Source of the DNA: Lachnospiraceae bacterium
GTDB taxonomy: Bacteria; Bacillota; Clostridia; Lachnospirales; Lachnospiraceae
Direction: 5' to 3'
Assembly: GCA_009787745.1 (NCBI GenBank)
Contig: WQST01000036.1
Coordinates: 1-14,930 of the forward strand
DNA length: 14,930 bases
Within the stretch, counting starts at the first letter, position 1, and each line of letters opens with the position of its first letter. This document shows positions 1 to 5,466 of this stretch, one piece after another. The position numbers and the translations under genes were made by a program. A model generated the notes under the pieces. It ran no database searches. It was not told the origin of the DNA and was given only the letters and a program-made list of their open reading frames with translations.

Positions 1-2
1 CC

Positions 3-2666
3 CTTGATATCTTATGGGAAAAAACGGAGGGCGGGCTAATACCCTCGAAAGCGGCGAAGGAGCTAAAACATCATTTCGTTAGTGTTATGACAGACGAATA
101 CCAAGACAGCAACCAAGTCCAGGAACTCTTACTGCAAAGCATTTCAAGTGAAGATGAGGGGCGCTACAATCGCTTTATGGTCGGCGATGTTAAGCAAAGT
201 ATTTACAAATTCCGCCTGGCCAGGCCGGAAATATTCATGGAAAAATACGAAAATTATCCCCTCACAGCCTGCGATAATGAAAACCGCCTAAGAATTGACT
301 TAAACCAAAATTTCCGCAGCCGCTTAAATGTCTTGGATGCCGTAAACTATCTTTTCGCCAAAATCATGCAAAAATCACTCGGCGGCATCGAATATGATAG
401 GCAAGCCGCCCTCTATCACGGCGCCGAGTACCCTGATAACGGCGATGAAAACCAAACCGAATTATTGCTTCTCAACCTAAGTGAAGAAAATGAAGAAGAA
501 GATGCCGTCGCCGAAGATTTTATCACGGATTCAAATAAAGAACTGGAAGCCGCAATGATTGCCCGCCGCATTAAAGAGATGGTGGGTAAATTCAAAGTCA
601 CGGATAAAGAAAGCAAGCTACTTAGACCGATATGCTACCGTGATATCGTTATTTTACTGCGCACCACGAAAGAATGGGATGAGGTATTCAAGAAAGTTTT
701 GGGTAAAGAAGGAATCCCGGCGATTACATCAGCCAGAACAGGCTACTTTGCCGCCGCCGAAATTCAAACGATTTTACATGTTGTCGGCATCCTTAATAAC
801 CCGCATCAGGATATTCCGCTTTTCGGCGTAATGAAGTCATTTTTCGGCGGTTTTGCAGATGAAGAAATTGCGATAATCAAAGCAAGGGGCGATAAACGTG
901 AAGGCCTTTATGATAAACTGCTTAATTTTGTCTGTACGGATGAAATCGATGAAAAATTAAGCGAAAAAATAAGCAAGTTTAAGAATTTCATCGAGATAAA
1001 CCGCCGCAAAGCCATCTACACCCCGATTTTTGCTTTACTGAACGAATTAATTATGGGAAGCGGCTACTATTACGATGCCTTAGTCCGCCCTGACGGGGAA
1101 CGGCGCGCCGCCAATCTCGAAATGTTACTCAAAAAAGCATCGTCATTTGCAGGAACCGGCTACCATGGCTTATTCCATTTCGTCCGTTATATTGAACAGT
1201 TGGAAAAATATGATGTTGACTATGGTGAGGCCAATGTCTTAGATGAACAAGCCGATATTGTGCGCCTTATGAGTATCCACAAAAGTAAGGGCTTGGAATT
1301 TCCTGTTTGTTTTGTTGCGGGTCTTAGTAAGCCGATTAATATGATGAACGCAAGGGGGACGCTGTGTCTTGATATTGATTTGGGACTGGGTGTAGATTAT
1401 ATTGACAATAAGCTTCGGGTAAAGAAAAAAACGCTTAAGAAAAGTGTCGTCAGTCAGAAGATTAAATTAGACAGTTTAGGCGAGGAACTTCGGATTCTGT
1501 ATGTTGCTATGACAAGGGCGAAGGAAAAACTGATATTAACGGGGACGACGAAGAAATTACCGCCTGTTGGGTGCGATAGCCAAAGCCGCCCATCTTTCTT
1601 AAAGCTGATTAGTACAAGAAGTTTTCTGGATTTAATAATATCACCCGCTATGTCTACGGAAGCGGATGGTATTATTGCAACACGGATTTTTTCAAAAAAA
1701 GATTTAGCGTCCGCTACGATTAATGAAATAGTCGATTTAAGTCGTCGGCGGGAACTATTACTGACTGCTTTAGAATATGATCGTCATTGCGGACATGACC
1801 CGCAATCCGCGGATTTAGCGATAAGTAAGTCAAACTACATCAAGGAAAAAGTGACAGAGATGTCAGAAAAATTCAAAAGACCTTATCCGCACGCTAATTT
1901 AGCTTCATTATATGCTAAGACAACGGTGTCGGAACTCAAAAAAGCCGACACAATAGCAGGTGTTATTAATATTGACCAAAATAGCGTCGCTGATATATAC
2001 AATCAGGATTTATTCGAATTACCTGAAGTAGTTCCGTACATTCCGCAATTCATGAAAGAGGAAATGCCAAATAAAAATATTTCCGGCGGTTCCGAGCGCG
2101 GCAGTGCTTATCATAAGGTGATGGAGTTTATTAAGTTCAAAGAACTAAATCACAGGGCGGAACTATATGCGGCATCTTTTAGTGCGGATAACTTAGAATT
2201 AAATATTACGCGCCAATTAGAAGCCGCGCTCCAAAACAGCAGAATATCTCCCGAATATAAAGACGCGGTTCCGATGGATAAAATCCTCGCATTTTTCATA
2301 ACGAAGAAAAATAACGCCCTGTCACTATCATCTTTGTCCGCCCGCATGATTGCCGCTGACCAAGCCGACCAATTATACAAAGAACAACCATTCGTAATCG
2401 GCTTACCCGCCGACCGCTTAAATCCTGATTTACCTAATGAAGAAACAATCCTAATCCAAGGAATCATTGACGCTTTCTTCATCGAAGCGGACGGAATCGT
2501 CGTCCTTGACTACAAATCCGACGCCGTCAAAACAGCGGATGAACTAATCAGCCGGTATCAAAAACAACTCGACTACTACGGGGAAGCCTTAGAACAGTTA
2601 ACAGGAAAATCAGTAAAAGAAAAGATAATTTACTCGTTTGCTTTGGAAGAAGCGGTATACTTGTAA
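3..2666 (+). CDS. addA: ATP-dependent helicase/nuclease subunit A (AddA), 5'-truncated by window edge
   Basis: AddA is the UvrD-like helicase plus nuclease subunit of the AddAB complex, which resects double-strand DNA ends for RecA loading. The frame is open from base 3, so the first ATG at 87 is internal, and about 887 residues are visible of a family usually near 1,200. The missing N-terminus would hold Walker A. Visible in order: helicase motif II (DEYQDSN, from about 93), NQNFRSR (about 304-324), motif V (SIHKSKGLEFP, about 1272-1305), motif VI (LRILYVAMTRAKEK, about 1490-1530) and a C-terminal RecB-type nuclease domain. The nuclease residues look intact: His in GSAYHKVMEF (about 2100-2125), Asp in QGIID (2469-2471), Asp and Lys in DYK (2508-2516), then the QLDYYGEAL helix. 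This supports a catalytically competent protein. addB would be expected upstream. No terminator is visible after the stop, and the next gene has its own promoter beginning four bases later. Confidence 0.95.
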   Translation, partial: LDILWEKTEGGLIPSKAAKELKHHFVSVMTDEYQDSNQVQELLLQSISSEDEGRYNRFMVGDVKQSIYKFRLARPEIFMEKYENYPLTACDNENRLRIDLNQNFRSRLNVLDAVNYLFAKIMQKSLGGIEYDRQAALYHGAEYPDNGDENQTELLLLNLSEENEEEDAVAEDFITDSNKELEAAMIARRIKEMVGKFKVTDKESKLLRPICYRDIVILLRTTKEWDEVFKKVLGKEGIPAITSARTGYFAAAEIQTILHVVGILNNPHQDIPLFGVMKSFFGGFADEEIAIIKARGDKREGLYDKLLNFVCTDEIDEKLSEKISKFKNFIEINRRKAIYTPIFALLNELIMGSGYYYDALVRPDGERRAANLEMLLKKASSFAGTGYHGLFHFVRYIEQLEKYDVDYGEANVLDEQADIVRLMSIHKSKGLEFPVCFVAGLSKPINMMNARGTLCLDIDLGLGVDYIDNKLRVKKKTLKKSVVSQKIKLDSLGEELRILYVAMTRAKEKLILTGTTKKLPPVGCDSQSRPSFLKLISTRSFLDLIISPAMSTEADGIIATRIFSKKDLASATINEIVDLSRRRELLLTALEYDRHCGHDPQSADLAISKSNYIKEKVTEMSEKFKRPYPHANLASLYAKTTVSELKKADTIAGVINIDQNSVADIYNQDLFELPEVVPYIPQFMKEEMPNKNISGGSERGSAYHKVMEFIKFKELNHRAELYAASFSADNLELNITRQLEAALQNSRISPEYKDAVPMDKILAFFITKKNNALSLSSLSARMIAADQADQLYKEQPFVIGLPADRLNPDLPNEETILIQGIIDAFFIEADGIVVLDYKSDAVKTADELISRYQKQLDYYGEALEQLTGKSVKEKIIYSFALEEAVYL

Positions 2667-2670
2667 AGTA

Positions 2671-2699
2671 TTTACATTTTAGCAAATAGTTAGTAGAAT
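2671..2699 (+). promoter_or_regulatory. Vegetative promoter for the small acidic gene
   Basis: The boxes TTTACA (2671-2676) and TAGAAT (2694-2699) are separated by exactly 17 bases. Transcription would start near 2706, giving a leader of about 20 bases that contains only the ribosome binding site. The promoter begins four bases after the addA stop, so the small gene can be expressed independently of addA. Confidence 0.6.
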
Positions 2700-2726
2700 A
2701 TAGAATAATGAAAGGTGGTGATTTTA

Positions 2727-2954
2727 ATGAGTTTTGGTATTCCGAGTGATGTTGGTCAAATTGATGTCCAGTGTGATTATGAAACTGGTGACAGGTGCGG
2801 TGCGGGCGGTTTTCAAATTTCTAGTATTAGCTATGATGATGGGGAAGAGGAGGTCGATTTTACGGATAAAGTAGATCAAGGAATACACTTTATGAACACA
2901 GATGAATTAGCAAAATATTTAAATGTACCTGCTAGTATCATTGAAGAGGTTTAA
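2727..2954 (+). CDS. Small, highly acidic hypothetical protein (75 aa)
   Basis: I do not recognise this protein. ATG 2727 was chosen because AAAGGTGGTGA (2711-2721) is an excellent ribosome binding site at normal spacing; the two GTG codons at 2715 and 2718 lie inside that site and are unlikely starts. The product has 17 Asp/Glu against three Lys/Arg. Two cysteines (residues 16 and 24) flank a stretch rich in Gly, Asp and Thr (CDYETGDRCGAGG). The middle carries an acidic patch (DDGEEEVD, about 37-44). The C-terminus (TDELAKYLNVPASIIEEV) reads as two short helices resembling a helix-turn-helix half. There is no signal peptide or membrane segment, so it is probably cytosolic. The cysteine pair could bind metal or form a disulfide; a DNA-mimic or a partner-binding role fits the charge. 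None of these is demonstrated. Confidence 0.7.
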   Translation: MSFGIPSDVGQIDVQCDYETGDRCGAGGFQISSISYDDGEEEVDFTDKVDQGIHFMNTDELAKYLNVPASIIEEV

Positions 2955-3008
2955 TGATTTTTATATAATAAACCATAACAGCACTCTCAAAACTGAATGT
3001 AGAATATT

Positions 3009-3040
3009 AAAACGGACGCCGCTAGTAAAGTGTCCGCTTT
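3009..3040 (+). terminator. Possible weak terminator after the acidic gene
   Basis: The arms 3009-3017 and 3032-3040 pair over nine positions with one A-C mismatch around a 14-base loop. The descending arm ends in TTT followed by AATTTAGG. The stem is short and the T tract poor, so this may be a weak terminator or an incidental hairpin. It is the only candidate stop between the acidic gene and the next promoter. Confidence 0.35.
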
Positions 3041-3135
3041 AATTTAGGCATACAAGCATATCCGTAAAATTATTAGATTATTAATTATAACTCTTTATTT
3101 TAAGACACATTTCACGTGTAATATAAGCCATATTG

Positions 3136-3144
3136 TGATACAAT
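3136..3144 (+). promoter_or_regulatory. Extended -10 promoter ahead of the pseudogene
   Basis: TGATACAAT (3136-3144) is a TGn-extended -10 box with one mismatch to TATAAT. No good -35 lies 16-18 bases upstream, which extended -10 promoters tolerate. It is followed by AAGAGG and the ATG at 3177, so the broken gene keeps an apparently usable promoter. Confidence 0.4.
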
Positions 3145-3176
3145 ATAATTGATAAGTCAAAAGAGGTTAATGTGAT

Positions 3177-3358
3177 ATGGAAAATACGCTTTTAGCGGAA
3201 GAAATACCATTAGATGGAGCAAATAATGATGACTGTTGATGAAGCCGATGAAAAATAATAGGGTATATGGAAAAAGTATAAGGAAAACGGATGATATTCA
3301 CTATTCCTGTTCAGGATATATGGAAGATGAAAAAATTCCTCCTAGAATAGTTTTTTAA
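3177..3358 (+). pseudogene. Decayed, shortened paralogue of the downstream 98-aa gene
   Basis: Pieces of the 98-residue protein encoded at 3446-3742 are recognisable here in shifting frames. The start reads MENTLLAEEIPLDG, matching MVTTFSVEELPIDE. A second frame gives MTVDEADEK, matching MSVEEAGKK. Then GIWKKYKENG matches GLSKKYRNK. The end reads YSCSGYMEDEKIPPRIVF and stops at 3358, matching YSCWVYMEEDQIPPILTF including the position of the stop. The stops after NNDDC and after DEADEK, at least two frame changes, and the absence of the centre of the intact protein (roughly residues 26-65) mark it as broken. It retains an ATG, an AAGAGG ribosome binding site and an extended -10 promoter. A tandem duplication followed by decay of the upstream copy is the simplest explanation. 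A short peptide of about 19 residues could still be translated from the ATG. Confidence 0.75.
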
Positions 3359-3395
3359 TAAGAATATGTATAAATAGTGAAAAAATCTTATCCAA

Positions 3396-3404
3396 TGCTA
3401 TAAT
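3396..3404 (+). promoter_or_regulatory. Perfect extended -10 promoter for the 98-aa/protease pair
   Basis: TGCTATAAT (3396-3404) is a perfect TGn plus TATAAT extended -10 element. The sequence 17-18 bases upstream (TAGTGA/AGTGAA) is only a weak -35. Transcription would start about 3411, leaving a leader of about 35 bases that ends in the strong AAGAAAGGGG ribosome binding site of the 98-residue gene. Confidence 0.55.
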
Positions 3405-3445
3405 ATAAAGTAAGAGATATTAATATATAAAGAAAGGGGTTATAT

Positions 3446-3742
3446 ATGGTTACAACATTTTCTGTTGAAGAACTGCCCATTGATGAACAAGTAAGGATGT
3501 CTGTTGAAGAAGCCGGTAAAAAGTATAGCGGTAACTTTATTTTTCTTACAAATACGGAAACAAAGTTTGAAAACGGACGCTGGGTGGCATATGGTATTCC
3601 CAGAGTAATTGCACCCAATAATCAAATTTTTAATGAAAGTGGTTTATCAAAAAAGTATAGAAATAAAGCATTATATGGCGCACCCTATAGTTGCTGGGTT
3701 TATATGGAGGAGGATCAAATACCTCCTATTCTAACATTTTAG
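3446..3742 (+). CDS. Hypothetical 98-aa protein, first gene of a pair with a retropepsin-like protein
   Basis: I cannot assign a function. The start ATG 3446 follows the strong site AAGAAAGGGG. The N-terminal 25 residues are acidic and helix-prone (FSVEELPIDEQVRMSVEEAG). A central segment with alternating hydrophobic residues (NFIFLTNTE, GRWVAYGIPRVIAP) suggests a small beta sheet. A basic patch (GLSKKYRNK) follows, then a conserved-looking end with YSCWVYMEEDQIPP. No signal peptide or membrane segment is seen, so it is probably cytosolic. That the family is real is supported by the decayed paralogue just upstream, whose surviving blocks are the two ends and the KKY patch. The stop overlaps the AGGAGGG ribosome binding site of the aspartic protease candidate (start at 3751), so the two are almost certainly co-translated; this protein may be its substrate, inhibitor or partner (inference). 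Confidence 0.8.
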   Translation: MVTTFSVEELPIDEQVRMSVEEAGKKYSGNFIFLTNTETKFENGRWVAYGIPRVIAPNNQIFNESGLSKKYRNKALYGAPYSCWVYMEEDQIPPILTF

Positions 3743-3750
3743 GAGGGTAA

Positions 3751-4257
3751 ATGGACAAAATATTCGCTTGCAATCCGTTGAGCAATACACCTTTAGTCTT
3801 AGCACATAACCGGATGGCGGCTTTTGCACGTTTTATTGATGGATATGATGAAATTTCATTTCATGAATTTATTTTTGATACAGGAGCTATCATTTCCACG
3901 ATGTCTAAGTCAAATGCTAAAATATTCGGTATATATGATAAAAATATTATAAACCTCAAAGCCTCTGTGGGTGGATTTAATAAACAGTCGATGTATGGAA
4001 GAATTATAAGTGTACATCATTTGTATATAGGTATTATGGGGGTAAAAAACACATTTTTTTTCATACCAGATTCGGATGATGCAATAGTAGAGGTGTTAGG
4101 TGCCAATGTTTTGAACGGTTTAGTACCTATTCCAGAATTTGAATCAAATTTAATTTGGATATATAAAAATAAGCAAGTCCCTTCACCATATTATTCAAAA
4201 AGTCTTGGTATAAAAGTATCCTGTGAAGTACTAGCTCAAGATGAGATTAAAATCTGA
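3751..4257 (+). CDS. Retropepsin-like (clan AA) aspartic protease candidate
   Basis: The 168-residue product has the layout of a single-domain retropepsin-like protease. A beta-strand region (LVLAHNRMAAFARFI) leads into the catalytic-loop motif FDTGAIIST with Asp43-Thr44-Gly45-Ala46. A glycine-rich possible flap follows (VGGFNKQSMYG, about 73-83). The second hydrophobic-hydrophobic-Gly element is VEVLGANVLNGL with Gly117, comparable to the (I/L)LG-x-x-x-L motif of the fold. With only one DTG the active enzyme would have to dimerise. A C-terminal extension of about 30 residues beyond the core (SPYYSKSLGIKV onward) is of unknown purpose. There is no signal peptide or membrane segment, so it is probably cytoplasmic. 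It starts eight bases after the 98-residue gene, from AGGAGGG, and is followed by a terminator. The fold call rests on motifs seen by eye; activity and substrate are unknown. Confidence 0.7.
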   Translation: MDKIFACNPLSNTPLVLAHNRMAAFARFIDGYDEISFHEFIFDTGAIISTMSKSNAKIFGIYDKNIINLKASVGGFNKQSMYGRIISVHHLYIGIMGVKNTFFFIPDSDDAIVEVLGANVLNGLVPIPEFESNLIWIYKNKQVPSPYYSKSLGIKVSCEVLAQDEIKI

Positions 4258-4279
4258 TTAGAAAATTAACATAGTTCTT

Positions 4280-4310
4280 AAGCGTTCATAAAACCGTGGG
4301 CGCTTTTTTT
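4280..4310 (+). terminator. Rho-independent terminator of the 98-aa/protease operon
   Basis: AAGCGTTC (4280-4287) pairs with GGGCGCTT (4298-4305) over eight positions, including two G-U pairs, around a 10-base loop, and runs into seven T (4304-4310). It lies about 20 bases after the protease stop and separates this operon from the thiamine unit. Confidence 0.75.
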
Positions 4311-4414
4311 ACGCAGAAACCTGCTAATAAAAGTCAAACCCTAAAATAAGCTTTTGAAAATAAATTTTCGATAAACAGCCGAATAAATTTACGCTGATTC
4401 TTGTAAATTTTAAA

Positions 4415-4443
4415 TTGACAAACCCCGCCCACTGTTCTATAGT
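4415..4443 (+). promoter_or_regulatory. Consensus vegetative promoter of the thiT transcript
   Basis: A perfect TTGACA (4415-4420) and TATAGT (4438-4443) are separated by 17 bases. Transcription would begin near 4450, about 20 bases before the first paired base of the riboswitch. The strong core promoter fits a unit regulated after initiation by RNA. The stretch 4311-4414 shows nothing further. Confidence 0.8.
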
Positions 4444-4469
4444 AATAAACGACACATTAACATAATTAA

Positions 4470-4642
4470 TCGCTAGGGGAGCAAATGCGCATTTCTGCGC
4501 AAGTGCTGAGATAGAAGATACTAACTTCTGACCCTCATACCTGATCCGGTTAGTACCGGCGTAGGAAAGCGGAGCAATGAAGCCGATTTTTTGGCGTTTA
4601 TTGCTAACGTATTCCTCCGCGTCATTCAAAGGAGGTTTTTTT
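4470..4642 (+). ncRNA. TPP riboswitch (THI element) with translational expression platform
   Basis: The thiamine pyrophosphate aptamer is recognisable from GCTGAGA (4505-4511), ACCTGATC (4539-4546), the CCGG/CCGG hairpin (4546-4549 with 4556-4559) and GTAGGAA (4561-4567). A variable side stem is TGCGCA/TGCGCA (4486-4491, 4496-4501). The closing P1 helix is TCGCT (4470-4474) with AGCGG (4568-4572). Downstream, CTCCGC (4615-4620) can pair with GCGGAG (4569-4574), which overlaps P1. The overlapping CCTCC (4614-4618) can instead pair with the thiT ribosome binding site GGAGG (4631-4635). Ligand binding should therefore stabilise P1, free CCTCC and hide the ribosome site; without TPP the site is open. 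The aptamer call is firm; the switching model is inferred from complementarity. Confidence 0.93.
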
Positions 4643-5194
4643 ATGTCTGCATTTAGGAACAAACTCGCGAAGAAACTGGCTTTCTCCGCAATGGCTCTGG
4701 CTTTAGGCTATATCGCTTCTTTTTTCAAAATTTCCAGTTTACCAATGGGCGGTTCGACGACCTTATTAAGTATGCTTTTCATCTGCCTGATCGGGTATTG
4801 GTATGGGTTAAAAGTCGGCTTAACAGCGGCAGTAGCCTACGCATTTCTTCAATTCATCCAAAAACCGGTTTCAGTCCATCCGGTTCAGCCGATTTTAGAC
4901 TATCTTTTGGCTTTCGGTGCTTTAGGTCTGTCAGGAATTTTCAAAGACCGCAAAAATGGCTTAATAATTGGCTATTTAGTAGCAGTCTTCGGACGGTTTT
5001 GTTTTCATTCCTTATCAGGCTTGATATTCTTCACCGACTATACGTCAATTAGTATCGGCGGTGCTGTTTGGGCGTCCGCCGCTTATAACATGACTTATAT
5101 AGTACCTGAAGTAATAATAACAGTAGTTATATTATTTTTACCCCCGGTTAAGCAGGCGATGAAAAAGGTAAAAGAATTGGCACAAGCAAACTAA
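4643..5194 (+). CDS. thiT: ThiT thiamine-specific S component of an ECF transporter
   Basis: ThiT (formerly YuaJ) is the membrane protein that binds thiamine and docks on the shared ECF module (EcfA, EcfA', EcfT) for ATP-driven uptake; those partners are not in this window. The 183-residue product matches the usual length and has about six membrane segments. Family-typical features are PMGGSTTLLSML in the first third, YWYGLKVGL, HPVQPILDYLLAFGALGLSG in the middle, FGRFCFHSLSGLIFF, and near the end YNMTYIVPE, which contributes to the thiamine site in this family. ATG 4643 was chosen because AAAGGAGG lies 8 bases ahead of it; the frame could extend back to 4577, but that codon falls inside the riboswitch expression platform. 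It is a single-gene unit between a TPP riboswitch and a strong terminator, which independently supports the function. Confidence 0.94.
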   Translation: MSAFRNKLAKKLAFSAMALALGYIASFFKISSLPMGGSTTLLSMLFICLIGYWYGLKVGLTAAVAYAFLQFIQKPVSVHPVQPILDYLLAFGALGLSGIFKDRKNGLIIGYLVAVFGRFCFHSLSGLIFFTDYTSISIGGAVWASAAYNMTYIVPEVIITVVILFLPPVKQAMKKVKELAQAN

Positions 5195-5219
5195 ATCCCC
5201 AATATTCACATGTTTGTAC

Positions 5220-5244
5220 GGGCGGCAGATTTGCCGCCCTTTTT
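5220..5244 (+). terminator. Strong rho-independent terminator of thiT
   Basis: GGGCGGCA (5220-5227) and TGCCGCCC (5232-5239) form a perfect eight-base-pair GC-rich stem with a GATT loop, followed by TTTTT (5240-5244). It sits 25 bases after the thiT stop. Confidence 0.92.
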
Positions 5245-5260
5245 ATTGGGTTTGACTGCT

Positions 5261-5306
5261 TCTGTCTCCTTAACAGAGATTCTTCGCTTCGGCTCAGAAT
5301 GACAGA
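5261..5306 (+). repeat. Dispersed-repeat-like intergenic element with 6-bp inverted ends
   Basis: The element begins with TCTGTC (5261-5266) and ends with its exact complement GACAGA (5301-5306). Its core (5276-5300), read on the minus strand, begins ATTCTGAGCCGAAGCGAAG and continues into AATCTC. This core resembles a short motif seen in many bacterial intergenic regions, where spurious ORFs translate it as VILSRSEES. It occupies the gap between the thiT terminator and the protease promoter. The resemblance is from memory, and only one copy is present in this window. Confidence 0.5.
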
Positions 5307-5341
5307 TAATAATAAATAAAATAACACACGATATATATACT

Positions 5342-5370
5342 TTGACAAAACTTTAGAAATATGCTATTAT
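5342..5370 (+). promoter_or_regulatory. Consensus extended promoter of the giant protease gene
   Basis: TTGACA (5342-5347) and TATTAT (5365-5370) are separated by 17 bases, and the base triplet before the -10 is TGC, giving an extended -10 as well. The predicted start near 5377 leaves a leader of about 90 bases. That leader carries an unused AAGGAG (5411-5416) without an ATG at the right distance. Confidence 0.8.
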
Positions 5371-5466
5371 TTAAGTTATAACTATTAACGATGTCATAAT
5401 TTACGGCATTAAGGAGATAATTTAGATTACAATCAGGCTTCTGGATGAATGGAGTATATTATAGAT

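Noticed and set aside
3388..3625. Minus-strand ORFs over the 98-aa gene
   Set aside because: They overlap a well-supported + strand gene with promoter, ribosome site and a paralogue conserved in the + frame; the minus frames lack such support.
4577..4642. N-terminal extension of ThiT from ATG 4577
   Set aside because: It lies inside the riboswitch expression platform, has no suitable ribosome site, and adds residues outside the family length; ATG 4643 has AAAGGAGG at correct spacing.
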